From Bacteroidota bacterium (GTDB lineage: Bacteria; Bacteroidota; Bacteroidia; Chitinophagales; Chitinophagaceae): DNA of 33,178 bases. Each line of letters begins with the position of its first letter. The stretch's first letter is position 1. Position numbers and translations under genes: made by a program. Of this stretch, positions 25,027 to 33,178 are shown piece after piece. Where the stretch lies: positions 1-33,178 of the forward strand of contig JAEZCV010000192.1 in NCBI GenBank assembly GCA_023429985.1. The letters run 5' to 3'. The notes below the pieces were generated by a model. The model was not told the origin of the DNA, searched no databases, and worked only from the letters and a program-made list of their open reading frames with translations.

Positions 25027-26994
25027 TTACTCTATCCTTCTCATTTTTAATGCAGGTGCCGGAGATACTATCAAAGGAAATTTTTCAATAACAACGGTGC
25101 TGGCATCTAATCCAAAACCTCTTTCTTCGGAAAGACTGATTTCTTTCAGCCAGAAATGAAATTTCATGATCAGCTTTTCAATGATAGGAAGATCATTATC
25201 CTGGCTCAGGTATTTTTCCATAACGATGAAGGAGAAATCTCCCGATAAAATATTCTTTTCAAGGCTTTCATATTTGCTGGCAATATAAACTTCTTTATTA
25301 GCCGTAAGGTCTTCAATTACTTTTCGGAACATCAGGTTAATTCTCGGCTCCACACGGAACCCCAGTCTGAATTCAACGCGTATGATATCATTTGGAATGA
25401 TATGATCCACCTTGTATTCCATAGTGTATGGATCATCTAATGTATCAACATGAACAAACCAATAGATGTCGGCTCTTTTTGGTTTTTTATTTAGAATAGA
25501 GTAAATGATCTTGTGTTCAATTTCCTTAGGATTATCTGCACTGGTTAAGTATACAAGGTGCGTGGCATATTTGGCAATTGATTTATCATTGCTCAGTTCC
25601 TGGATCCTGGGTATATAGTGTTCAAGTCTAACAAATTCAACATACCTGTTCTTTATTTTTCGCGCACGATACCATACATACATTATTATGAAAACTACTC
25701 CTCCAATAATCAGCGTCATATAACCTCCGTGTGAGAATTTTTGGAGCAGAGCAAAAAGGAAAAGACTTTCCAATGCCAGGTAAAAACCCAGGAAGATCCA
25801 TATATAAACAGGTTTCACCCTTTTCAATACCAAGTAATTGGCGAAAAGGATGGTTGTCATTAACATAGTTACAATAATGGCAAGTCCATACGCAGCCTCC
25901 ATTCTTTGCGAGGTTTGAAAATAAAGAACAACACCAACACAACCCAGGAACATCAGCAGGTTGAGCGAGGGAATGAAAAGCTGTCCTTTTGCTTCGGAAG
26001 GGTAACGGATCTTGAGCTTTGGTGAAAGGTTTAACCGCATGGCCTCACTTATAAGCGTAAAGGATCCTGAGATCATGGCCTGGCTTGCAATGATGGCCGC
26101 TGAAGTAGCTACCATAACGCCAATAATGATGAACCATTGAGGCATCAAGTCGTAAAATGCATTGATGCCTAATTGTGCACGTACCGCATCTGTCATTACT
26201 ACACCACTATGGTTATACAGCAGGCTGGCACCCTGGCCGAGGTAGTTCAATATGAGGCAGATCTTCACAAAATTCCATGTAAACCTGATATTGTTTTTAC
26301 CACAATGTCCAAGGTCGCTATATAGTGCTTCTGCCCCTGTGGTACATAAAAAAACAGCTCCCAGCAGCCAAAGGGCGTTGGGATAATTACCAACAAAACC
26401 TAAAGCATAAGCAGGATTAAAAGCGCGGAATATGGAAAGGTCTTCAGAAAGATGAATGATGCCAAGGATGGCCAGCATACTAAACCATACCAGCATTACG
26501 GGTCCAAAAAGTTTCCCTATGGAATGTGTTCCAAATTGTTGTAAAAAAAAGAAGAAGGCAAGAATGGCGATCACTATATAAACAACATATTGATCAATGC
26601 CGGTAAAGCTGGGTAATTCTTTTAAACCCTCCACTGCCGATGTAATGGAAATAGGAGGACAAATAATTCCATCCGCCAGCAGGGCAGCTCCACCGATCAT
26701 GGCAGGCATTACCAGCCATTTTTTTCTGCGCCGCACGAGTGCATATAGTGCAAATGTTCCGCCTTCACCCTTATTATCAGCACGCAGAACCAGAATCACA
26801 TATTTAAGAGTGGTTTGCAGGGTAAGGGTCCATATTATACAGGAAAGGCTGCCTATGATCAGTTCTTCCGTGATCATCCTGTTATTAATAATGGCATTGA
26901 AAACGTAAAGGGGAGAAGTGCCAATATCTCCATAAATTATTCCCAGGGCTACAATAAGTCCGGCGGCTGAAACCTTATTAACAGGAGCTTTCAA
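25027..26994 (-). CDS. kup: KUP/HAK/KT family potassium uptake protein
   Basis: Kup is an inner-membrane potassium:proton symporter. The 655 residues match the family. The N-terminal signature GDIGTSPLYVF begins at residue 22, and about twelve membrane segments run to about residue 440. A cytosolic C-terminal domain of about 200 residues follows. The start is TTG at 26994: there is no ATG upstream before an in-frame stop, and the next methionine (about residue 39) would remove the signature. A TAnnTTTG element lies 37 bases upstream. It is transcribed alone, with 284 bases to the next minus-strand gene, and I see no convincing terminator there. Confidence 0.95.
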   Translation of the reverse strand: MKAPVNKVSAAGLIVALGIIYGDIGTSPLYVFNAIINNRMITEELIIGSLSCIIWTLTLQTTLKYVILVLRADNKGEGGTFALYALVRRRKKWLVMPAMIGGAALLADGIICPPISITSAVEGLKELPSFTGIDQYVVYIVIAILAFFFFLQQFGTHSIGKLFGPVMLVWFSMLAILGIIHLSEDLSIFRAFNPAYALGFVGNYPNALWLLGAVFLCTTGAEALYSDLGHCGKNNIRFTWNFVKICLILNYLGQGASLLYNHSGVVMTDAVRAQLGINAFYDLMPQWFIIIGVMVATSAAIIASQAMISGSFTLISEAMRLNLSPKLKIRYPSEAKGQLFIPSLNLLMFLGCVGVVLYFQTSQRMEAAYGLAIIVTMLMTTILFANYLVLKRVKPVYIWIFLGFYLALESLFLFALLQKFSHGGYMTLIIGGVVFIIMYVWYRARKIKNRYVEFVRLEHYIPRIQELSNDKSIAKYATHLVYLTSADNPKEIEHKIIYSILNKKPKRADIYWFVHVDTLDDPYTMEYKVDHIIPNDIIRVEFRLGFRVEPRINLMFRKVIEDLTANKEVYIASKYESLEKNILSGDFSFIVMEKYLSQDNDLPIIEKLIMKFHFWLKEISLSEERGFGLDASTVVIEKFPLIVSPAPALKMRRIE

Positions 26995-27030
26995 TTGTAT
27001 GAGTTGACGCTTTCAATTTAAAAGCGGGAT

Positions 27031-27038
27031 CAAAGGTA
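27031..27038 (-). promoter_or_regulatory. -7 element TACCTTTG upstream of kup
   Basis: On the minus strand the bases read TACCTTTG, a perfect TAnnTTTG match 37 bases before the TTG start. No TTTG is found at the expected -33 distance. Confidence 0.4.
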
Positions 27039-27186
27039 TATGTTAAACTTTGAGATGAGGTAATTTTCGGTGAAAGGTCGATTATGTTGTGTAAAACCAT
27101 TTTTAAAGCTATCGTGCAACCAGGTTAAATTTTAAGCCTACTATAAGAAATTCAAATTTACCTTTAACCTTAAAGCCTTGTTTGAT

Positions 27187-28707
27187 ATGCGTTTTGTTCA
27201 ATTATTTTTCTTATTTGCCTTCTTTTTTATTACAAATTCCCTTTTTGCGCAAAGGATCGTTTATTCAAAACCTTCCAGCGATGACAATAAGCGAATGAGT
27301 TTTGAGATCATAGGCAAGGTTTCGGGCAACTTCCTTGTTTATAAGCAGGTCAAGAATACGAGCTACATCAGTGTGTATAATAACGAAATGGAAGAAACGG
27401 CTAAGATTGAGCAGGATTATATTAATGATAACCGTCTTTTAAATATCGACTTCTTTCCTTATTCCGATTTCACCTATGCCATTTACCAGTACCAGAAAAA
27501 AAGCATTGTTTATTGTGATGTAGTTAAGATCGATGGTGATGGTAATAAAGTTGGTGAAGTGAGGAATCTGGATACAACACATCTTTCCTTTTCCGGTAAC
27601 AACCATGTATATACCTCTATCAGCAGCGAAAACAAAGAGAATATTATGGTTTTTAAGGTAAATTCCAAGAACAGGACCAAGTACATAATCACTACACTGT
27701 TGTTCAATAAAGAACTCGATCTGCAAAAGCGATCAAGGTTTCTGGTTAATATGGAAGAACACCGCGACAGGCTGGATGAATTCAATATTGATAATGATGG
27801 TGATCTTATCTTTTCCAGGTATTTCAGGAACAGTAATGAAACCATCAATAAAACCGAACTGGTTTTTAAGCCCGCCTTATCGGATTCCTTATTGTTTATT
27901 AATGTGCCCCACGAAAATATACTTCTTGACAAACCCCTGGTAAAAGTTGATAATTATAACAAGCGTTATTTTCTCACTTCATTTTATTATGAAAAGAAGA
28001 GAGGTAACATTGAAGGATTTTATTTTTATGCCTGGGATAAGAATACCGGGCAGCCTTCCTTACAAAATGCAATGGTATTAAGTGAAAAATTACGTGAGGA
28101 GGCAAGAGGTGATGCAAGTGTGAAATCTGCTTTTAATGATTATTTTGTCAGGAATATCATTATAAAGAAAGATGGCGGTTTTCTTATTAATTCGGAAGCA
28201 TTTTATACTACATCCCGTTTTAATAACTGGAATCGGTGGAATTACCTGTATGGAATGCCTATGAACAGTTATGACTATTATTATTCATCACCTGTATATA
28301 ATAACTGGCGCTGGCGGCAGAACAGGTTTGGCAATGGTCAGCAGGTAAGAAGTCATGCCGAGAATATCACCATTTTTTCATTTGATGCTTCAGGAAACCT
28401 TGAATGGAACAATGTGATCCGGAAAGAGCAGTTTGATGATGAATCGGATGATAAAATTTCCTACTTGATGGCAAACACAGGAAACCAGATTCATTATTTG
28501 TTTAACCTCGACCAGAGAAGGGCTTTACTCTTACATGATTTCGCACTTAGTCCGGGAGGTGAGATCAGCCAGAATCCCATGCTGAAAAACCTTGACAGGG
28601 GATTTGAATTTTTACCAAAATATGGCAAACAGGTTAGTGCCAACCAACTCATAGTTCCCTGCTACAACCGCAATTATCTTTGCTTTGCTAAAATCGAATT
28701 TAATTAA
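27187..28707 (+). CDS. Secreted protein of unknown function with aromatic-rich segment
   Basis: The 506-residue protein has a strong signal peptide (very Phe-rich, cut after about A21 in SLFAQ). The mature part is rich in beta-strand-like repeats of the form IxxxxxSKNRTKYIITTLLFN, with scattered DGDGN and DNDGD turns. That would fit a beta-propeller, but I cannot assign a family. Residues about 340-381 are packed with Trp, Tyr, Phe and Asn (for example RFNNWNRWNYLYG and YDYYYSSPVYNNWRWR). I chose the ATG at 27187 because it begins the signal peptide; an in-frame TTG lies three codons earlier. A weak TACCTTTA element is at 27159-27166. The membrane protein gene starts 12 bases after its stop, so the two probably form an operon. 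Confidence 0.8.
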   Translation: MRFVQLFFLFAFFFITNSLFAQRIVYSKPSSDDNKRMSFEIIGKVSGNFLVYKQVKNTSYISVYNNEMEETAKIEQDYINDNRLLNIDFFPYSDFTYAIYQYQKKSIVYCDVVKIDGDGNKVGEVRNLDTTHLSFSGNNHVYTSISSENKENIMVFKVNSKNRTKYIITTLLFNKELDLQKRSRFLVNMEEHRDRLDEFNIDNDGDLIFSRYFRNSNETINKTELVFKPALSDSLLFINVPHENILLDKPLVKVDNYNKRYFLTSFYYEKKRGNIEGFYFYAWDKNTGQPSLQNAMVLSEKLREEARGDASVKSAFNDYFVRNIIIKKDGGFLINSEAFYTTSRFNNWNRWNYLYGMPMNSYDYYYSSPVYNNWRWRQNRFGNGQQVRSHAENITIFSFDASGNLEWNNVIRKEQFDDESDDKISYLMANTGNQIHYLFNLDQRRALLLHDFALSPGGEISQNPMLKNLDRGFEFLPKYGKQVSANQLIVPCYNRNYLCFAKIEFN

Positions 28708-28719
28708 TAGCATTGCCGT

Positions 28720-29703
28720 GTGATAGGAATATTTAAGCAAAAATCACCCGGCAATATTTTCCTGCTGCTTATTTTCGGCCTGCTGGTGAAACTGCCCCTT
28801 TTTATGTTTCCCAGGAACGTAGTGGCCACAGATTGGGATGGCGCACTTTACCAGTCGCTCATCCATTGGATGCCTGCCGAAAATGGCTATACTGCTTCTT
28901 TTCTTGCCTTTGTTCTGCTTTATGTGCAAAGCCTTATGATCAATTTTATTGTAAATGAATTCAGGCTAACAACAAGGCAGAATTATCTGCCTGCCATGGC
29001 TTACCTGCTTATCACCTCCCTGATGCCCGAATGGAGTTATCTTTCTTCCCCACTGGTAGCAGCAGGCTTTGTGATCTGGATTTTTATCCTGCTGTTTGGG
29101 TTGTACAATTCTTCTTCAGCAATGCCCCAGGTTTTTAATATTGGACTTTTAGCCGGTATCAGTTCCTATATATATTTTCCATCTGTAACCTTTATTATTT
29201 GCATTATCACAGGAATGATGATTCTTAAACCTTTCCGGATCAACGAAATTATTTTGTTTTTGTTCGGATGGCTTTCTCCTTATTATTTTCATGCAGTTTA
29301 TCTCTTTTTAAACGACAGCTTCATTATTGAAGATTTTCTACCCAAATTTGATCTTGTGATTCCGGATCTGAAGAATTCAATTTGGCTGGCGGCAAGTACT
29401 TTTTTACTTACGATCCCTTTTTTACTGGGAGGTTATTTTATTCAATTTCATCTGAGGAAAATGCTGATTCAAACCAGGAAGTACTGGAGCATTATTTTAT
29501 TATACCTATTGCTGGCATTTTTTGTTCCTTTTATTAACAGTAATCATTCATTTCATGCCTGGATATTATTGATGGCTCCTTTTTCGGCTTTTCATGCAAG
29601 TGCTTATTTTTTCCAGACTAGGAACATCGTTTCGCACATATTATTTTTCATAACGCTCGGTTATGTTTTCTATTTACAATATGGAACTCCAACATGGCAT
29701 TAA
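28720..29703 (+). CDS. Polytopic membrane protein, possibly DUF6427-like
   Basis: The 327-residue protein is almost entirely hydrophobic, with about eight to nine membrane segments and a short N-terminal IGIFKQKSPGNIF stretch. This opening resembles the Bacteroidota family I remember as DUF6427, but that is a weak recollection. No catalytic motif is recognised. The start is GTG at 28720, 12 bases after the preceding secreted-protein gene. The next methionine in frame falls within the first membrane-proximal region. purQ follows after 48 bases with its own -7 element, so it may be a separate unit. Confidence 0.75.
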   Translation: MIGIFKQKSPGNIFLLLIFGLLVKLPLFMFPRNVVATDWDGALYQSLIHWMPAENGYTASFLAFVLLYVQSLMINFIVNEFRLTTRQNYLPAMAYLLITSLMPEWSYLSSPLVAAGFVIWIFILLFGLYNSSSAMPQVFNIGLLAGISSYIYFPSVTFIICIITGMMILKPFRINEIILFLFGWLSPYYFHAVYLFLNDSFIIEDFLPKFDLVIPDLKNSIWLAASTFLLTIPFLLGGYFIQFHLRKMLIQTRKYWSIILLYLLLAFFVPFINSNHSFHAWILLMAPFSAFHASAYFFQTRNIVSHILFFITLGYVFYLQYGTPTWH

Positions 29704-29726
29704 CAGGAAAAATGGCCCGGGAAAAC

Positions 29727-29734
29727 TATCTTTG
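29727..29734 (+). promoter_or_regulatory. -7 element TATCTTTG upstream of purQ
   Basis: A perfect TAnnTTTG match ends 17 bases before the purQ ATG. No clear -33 element is seen upstream. Confidence 0.4.
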
Positions 29735-29751
29735 AGCATAATTTTTTACTG

Positions 29752-30432
29752 ATGAAATTCGGAGTAGTTGTTTTCCCTGGCTCTAATTGCGACAGGGATA
29801 TGTATAATGCACTGGTTCATGATCTTAAGCAGGAATGTGTTATGTTATGGCACAAAGATGATGACCTTTCGCAGTTTTCAACCGATGATTGCATAGTTCT
29901 TCCCGGCGGATTTTCTTATGGCGATTATTTAAGAACAGGCGCTATTGCACGCTTCAGTCCAATTATGCAAAGCATCATAAGTTTTGCTGCTAAAGGAGGA
30001 AAGGTTCTGGGTATTTGTAACGGATTCCAGATTTTGTGCGAATCTCGTTTGCTGCCGGGCGCTTTGCTCAGGAATAATAACCAACAGTACATTTGCAAAA
30101 ACTTATATATTAAGGATAATGAAGGCGAGATATTCAAAATTCCAATTGCGCATGGAGAGGGCCGGTATTATGCAAATGAAGCAACAATGGATGAACTTGA
30201 AATGAACGGGCAGGTATTGTTTCGCTATTGCGATGAAAATGGAAATATTGTTGCTGAAGCGAATCCAAATGGTTCTTTGAGAAACATTGCCGGCATATGC
30301 AATAAAGAAGGAAATGTAATTGGTATGATGCCTCACCCGGAAAGAGCCTGTTCCACCGCTTTAGGAAATACTGATGGGAGGAAAATTTTTAATAAGCTGT
30401 TTTCCAGCATCTTAGAGCCCTCTGGGATTTAA
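29752..30432 (+). CDS. purQ: Phosphoribosylformylglycinamidine synthase, glutaminase subunit PurQ
   Basis: PurQ is the class I glutamine amidotransferase that supplies ammonia to PurL in purine synthesis. The 226 residues match the stand-alone subunit. The catalytic cysteine C89 lies in LGICNGFQ, and the histidine-glutamate pair H195 and E197 in MMPHPERA. The N-terminal KFGVVVFPGSNCDRD is a family hallmark. The partner genes purL and purS are not in the window. A small subunit of this type implies a multi-subunit synthase rather than the fused long PurL of enterobacteria. Confidence 0.96.
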   Translation: MKFGVVVFPGSNCDRDMYNALVHDLKQECVMLWHKDDDLSQFSTDDCIVLPGGFSYGDYLRTGAIARFSPIMQSIISFAAKGGKVLGICNGFQILCESRLLPGALLRNNNQQYICKNLYIKDNEGEIFKIPIAHGEGRYYANEATMDELEMNGQVLFRYCDENGNIVAEANPNGSLRNIAGICNKEGNVIGMMPHPERACSTALGNTDGRKIFNKLFSSILEPSGI

Positions 30433-30475
30433 CATCTTGAAAAAGATATAAGTTGGAAATTTGTAACTCATTACC

Positions 30476-30931
30476 ATGAAAAAACTATTTATACTATTTA
30501 TTGCAGCTATAGCTTTTACCGGGATTTCGGCTCAAAACCTGAATCCTGTAAGCTGGAGTTTTTCAAGTAAAAAAATCAATGATAAAGAATACGAGATCCA
30601 TCTAACGGCTACCATGCCTAATGGCTGGCATGTGTATTCCCAAAACCAGCCGAAAGACGCAATTGCCATTCCCACCAGCTTTAATTTTAATAAAAACCCC
30701 CTGGTTAGTCTCGAAGGAAAAGTAAAGGAAGTGGGCAAACTTGAAAAGTTCAACGATCCTCAACTCGATGTAACTGCCTATCAATACAGTAACAAAGTTG
30801 TTTTTGTTCAAAAAATAAAACTGAAAGGAAAGGTAAAGACAAAAGTTACAGGTAAACTGGAATTCCAGGCCTGTACCGATGAAAAATGCCTTCCTCCTAA
30901 ATCAGTGGATTTTTCTATAACACTTAGCTAG
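30476..30931 (+). CDS. Free-standing periplasmic DsbD N-domain-like protein (DsbC-like fold)
   Basis: The 151-residue exported protein has a signal peptide cut at about residue 19 (GISAQ). The mature domain resembles the N-terminal domain of DsbD, an immunoglobulin-like fold that passes electrons from the membrane to periplasmic thiol proteins. The redox pair is predicted to be C133 and C138 in ACTDEKCLPP, which corresponds to the C-x5-C of E. coli nDsbD. The DsbD gene follows after 41 bases, and its own N-domain is homologous but lacks both cysteines. This protein may therefore do the electron handoff. A hairpin lies between the two genes. Confidence 0.85.
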   Translation: MKKLFILFIAAIAFTGISAQNLNPVSWSFSSKKINDKEYEIHLTATMPNGWHVYSQNQPKDAIAIPTSFNFNKNPLVSLEGKVKEVGKLEKFNDPQLDVTAYQYSNKVVFVQKIKLKGKVKTKVTGKLEFQACTDEKCLPPKSVDFSITLS

Positions 30932-30936
30932 GATTT

Positions 30937-30965
30937 AAACGGGTTATAAAGCCCGTTTTATTTTA
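30937..30965 (+). terminator. Hairpin with T-rich tail between the DsbD-N-like gene and dsbD
   Basis: AAACGGG (30937-30943) pairs with CCCGTTT (30952-30958) around an 8-base loop and is followed by a T-rich run. It could be a partial terminator or an attenuator lowering dsbD expression relative to the upstream gene. Confidence 0.5.
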
Positions 30966-30972
30966 ATACCGG

Positions 30973-32928
30973 ATGATGAAGCAATTTATTACTGGCCTCC
31001 TTGGATTAATTTTTTTATTTTCTTCTGATAACATACATGCCCAGGATACTACACCTTATTCGTGGGAAATCACAAGTAAGAAGATTGGTGAAAAGCAATT
31101 CGAGATCATCTTCAGCACCCGCGGAAACAACAACTGGCAGCTTTATGCTCCCAACCAGTTGCTTGCCGAAATTCCAACCACAGAAATCCGGTTTGCAGAT
31201 TCGTCAATTATCGTAAATAATTTCTTCAGGGATTCGGGGAAAGTTTCCAGTGAGCAAAGTCCCATTTTTGATGTACCCGTAAAATTTTATTCTTCTCCCG
31301 CTATTTTTAAAACATATATTACCATTAATGGTAAAGTTCCTGCAAAGCTCCGTGGTGAGTTTTTGTACACCTACGGTAATTCCGAAGAGTTTTATCCTTC
31401 TACCAGTCTCGATTTTTCTGTACAGCTCGAGGGTGGCGAATCAACTGAATTTGCAATTATTCGCCCCGGACTTAATGTCAAAAATCCGGTAAATAATTGT
31501 GGCGATGATGATACAGCCGATAAAAGTTTATTCACCATTTTTCTTTTAGGTTTTTTAGGAGGACTGATAGCATTGATCACGCCCTGTGTTTTTCCATTAA
31601 TACCTCTTACGGTTTCTTTCTTCACCAAGAAATCGGGTACCAGGAAGCGCGGAGTAAGAAATGCACTTTTATATGGGCTGAGTATTTTTCTTATTTATGC
31701 TCTGTTGAGTGCTCCCTTTCATCTTTTGGATTCCATAAATCCGGAAGTATTGAATAATATTTCAACCAATGTATGGCTCAACCTTGCCTTCTTTGTTGTT
31801 TTCATATTCTTTGCACTGTCTTTCTTTGGAGTTTTTGAGCTGGGACTTCCTTCAGGCCTTGCCAGTAAAATTGATTCCAAATCCGGGTTGGGCGATTTCT
31901 ATGGAATATTTTTTATGGCATTAACGCTGGCCATTGTTTCATTTTCGTGTACCGGACCTATTCTTGGATCCTTACTTGCAGGTGTGCTTACCAGCGATAA
32001 CGGGGCAATGCAGCTTACCTGGGGAATGTCGGGTTTTGGCTTAGGGCTTGCGCTTCCATTTGCCTTGTTTGCCCTGTTTCCACAATGGCTGCAGTCTTTA
32101 CCAAAATCCGGGGGCTGGCTTACCACTGTAAAAATCGTCCTTGGTTTTCTTGAACTGGCGCTTGCTGTAAAATTTCTTTCCAATGCCGACCTGGTAAAGC
32201 AGTGGCATTTGTTGCCCAGGGAAGTTTTTATGGGTATCTGGGTATTGATAGGGTCAGGCATTGTTCTTTACCTAACGGGTATTATTAGGTTTGGCGGACC
32301 TAAACCAAAATTCACCGGCGTCCGGATATTTGCCATTGTGTTTTTTGCCTTGTGCACTTTATACCTGGTTCCGGGAGTTACCAATACTAAATATGCCCGC
32401 CTTACGCTTATTAGCGGCTTCCCGCCACCATTATGTTATAGTATTTACGATCATCCTGTTAATTGCGATTCGGGCGTACACCCTATTGAAAACGATTATG
32501 AAGCCGCTCTGGCACTGGCAAAGGCGGAGAATAAACCTGTTTTAATTGACTTCACCGGCTGGGCCTGTGTAAATTGCCGCAGGATGGAAGAAAATGTGTG
32601 GGTAGATGAGGAAGTGAAAAACCTGATGAAAAATAAGTTTATCGTGGTTTCTCTTTATGTTGATGAAAGAAAGCAACTTCCGGCCTCGGAGCAGTTTGAA
32701 TATAATAGTCCAACAACAGGAAAAAAATCAATCGTTACAGTGGGCGATAAATGGGCAACCTTCCAGGCGGAGAACTTTTTTGCAGTAGCACAACCCCAAT
32801 ATGCCATCATAACGCCCGATGAAAAAGCACTTACAAAAACCAAGGGATATACTTCCGAAGCCGCGGAATTCCGCGACTGGCTGAACTGCGGACTGGAAGC
32901 ATGGAATAAATACAATATGCCTAAATAA
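30973..32928 (+). CDS. dsbD: Thiol:disulfide interchange protein DsbD
   Basis: DsbD carries electrons across the inner membrane from cytosolic thioredoxin to the periplasm. The 651 residues comprise a signal sequence (to about 24), an N-domain (about 25-155), eight or so membrane helices (about 185-470) and a C-terminal thioredoxin domain (about 505-645). Helix cysteines are C205 (TPCVFPLIP) and C326 (SFSCTGPILG). The thioredoxin-like CxxC is C532-C535 (WACVNCRR), with the cis-proline at about P608. The N-domain cysteines are missing: G135 and F140 take their places when aligned to the adjacent free-standing N-domain protein. An ATG doublet starts the gene; the first is used here. Confidence 0.93.
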   Translation: MMKQFITGLLGLIFLFSSDNIHAQDTTPYSWEITSKKIGEKQFEIIFSTRGNNNWQLYAPNQLLAEIPTTEIRFADSSIIVNNFFRDSGKVSSEQSPIFDVPVKFYSSPAIFKTYITINGKVPAKLRGEFLYTYGNSEEFYPSTSLDFSVQLEGGESTEFAIIRPGLNVKNPVNNCGDDDTADKSLFTIFLLGFLGGLIALITPCVFPLIPLTVSFFTKKSGTRKRGVRNALLYGLSIFLIYALLSAPFHLLDSINPEVLNNISTNVWLNLAFFVVFIFFALSFFGVFELGLPSGLASKIDSKSGLGDFYGIFFMALTLAIVSFSCTGPILGSLLAGVLTSDNGAMQLTWGMSGFGLGLALPFALFALFPQWLQSLPKSGGWLTTVKIVLGFLELALAVKFLSNADLVKQWHLLPREVFMGIWVLIGSGIVLYLTGIIRFGGPKPKFTGVRIFAIVFFALCTLYLVPGVTNTKYARLTLISGFPPPLCYSIYDHPVNCDSGVHPIENDYEAALALAKAENKPVLIDFTGWACVNCRRMEENVWVDEEVKNLMKNKFIVVSLYVDERKQLPASEQFEYNSPTTGKKSIVTVGDKWATFQAENFFAVAQPQYAIITPDEKALTKTKGYTSEAAEFRDWLNCGLEAWNKYNMPK

Positions 32929-32955
32929 AAAAGCCATCCGTTAAGAATGGCTTTT
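32929..32955. terminator. Bidirectional intrinsic terminator
   Basis: AAAAGCCAT (32929-32937) pairs with ATGGCTTTT (32947-32955) around a 9-base loop, with A and T runs on both sides. It lies between the convergent dsbD and DUF2795-like genes. Confidence 0.75.
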
Positions 32956-32974
32956 CATCTCATTATTAAATCAA

Positions 32975-33178
32975 TTAATATTCGTCTTCGTTAAACATGA
33001 AGTCGTCCTGTGAAGGATAGTCGGGCCAGATGTCCTCAATGCTTTCATAAACTTCACCTTCGTCCTCAAGTTCCTGCAGGTTTTCAATAACCTCGATAGG
33101 GGCACCGGAGCGAATGGAATAGTCAATCAACTCATCTTTTGTTGCAGGCCATGGCGCTTCTTCCAGGTAGGATGCTAA
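32975..33178 (-). CDS. DUF2795-like small acidic protein, 3' part
   Basis: The frame runs off the right edge of the window. The visible 67 residues read from the edge LASYLEEAPWPATKDELIDY and on through SGAPIEVIENL to the stop at 32977-32975. This tail is acidic (DEGEVYESIEDIWPDYP) and matches from memory a short Bacteroidota family carrying a DUF2795 domain, normally about 70-75 residues long, so only a few residues are missing. Its function is unknown. It converges on dsbD through the shared terminator at 32929-32955. Confidence 0.82.
   Translation of the reverse strand, partial: LASYLEEAPWPATKDELIDYSIRSGAPIEVIENLQELEDEGEVYESIEDIWPDYPSQDDFMFNEDEY

Noticed and set aside
26992..26994. A frame-disrupted kup start because no ATG is present
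   Set aside because: The frame is intact through the N-terminal signature and a TTG start gives a normal-length protein, so no damage needs to be assumed.

Overview
This 33 kb window looks like chromosome of a Bacteroidota bacterium, most likely near Chitinophagaceae/Chitinophagales. That placement is inferred from gene content and style: a murE-mraY-murD-ftsW-murG-murC-ftsQ-ftsA-ftsZ order without ddl or murB, a meso-diaminopimelate type MurE, A-rich leaders with few Shine-Dalgarno sequences, several GTG/TTG starts, -7 elements of the TAnnTTTG type, and Bacteroidota-typical small families (DUF2795-like, DsbC/DsbD N-domain-like, tRNA_anti-like OB-fold, YceI-like). No IS element, phage gene, tRNA, rRNA or CRISPR array was seen, and no gap between genes exceeds about 300 bases.

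Bases 1-13160 (+ strand) are the distal part of the division and cell wall (dcw) cluster. It runs from the 3' end of ftsI through ftsZ with very short or overlapping junctions, and closes with a strong intrinsic terminator at 13133-13160. The enzymes build UDP-MurNAc-pentapeptide (MurC, MurD, MurE), load it on the lipid carrier (MraY) and add GlcNAc (MurG). FtsW and FtsI polymerise and cross-link it at the septum, and FtsQ, FtsA and FtsZ assemble the divisome.

Bases 13160-22560 are mostly on the - strand: a two-gene ABC exporter, a TIGR01777-type epimerase-like gene on + (15144-16064), a cytosolic metzincin, a HAD-ECH beta-oxidation fusion behind a 20-bp operator-like palindrome, and a metG / OB-fold / YceI-like run. 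Bases 22560-27000 hold an LD-carboxypeptidase (+), a lipoprotein (-) and a Kup potassium transporter (-). Bases 27187-32928 (+) hold a secreted protein of unknown function, a polytopic membrane protein, purQ, a free-standing DsbD-N-like protein and a full DsbD. The last 200 bases contain the 3' part of a DUF2795-like gene on the - strand.

Most of the window is ordinary housekeeping sequence. The points most worth a second look are these: the DsbD N-domain has lost both redox cysteines while the small protein encoded just upstream keeps them; FtsZ and FtsQ have long C-terminal extensions; a signal-less metzincin lies in the same frame as the upstream fatty-acid gene; a ~105-bp imperfect palindrome separates convergent genes; heptamer tandem repeats lie in intergenic DNA; and an operator-like palindrome sits just downstream of a candidate promoter of the beta-oxidation gene.
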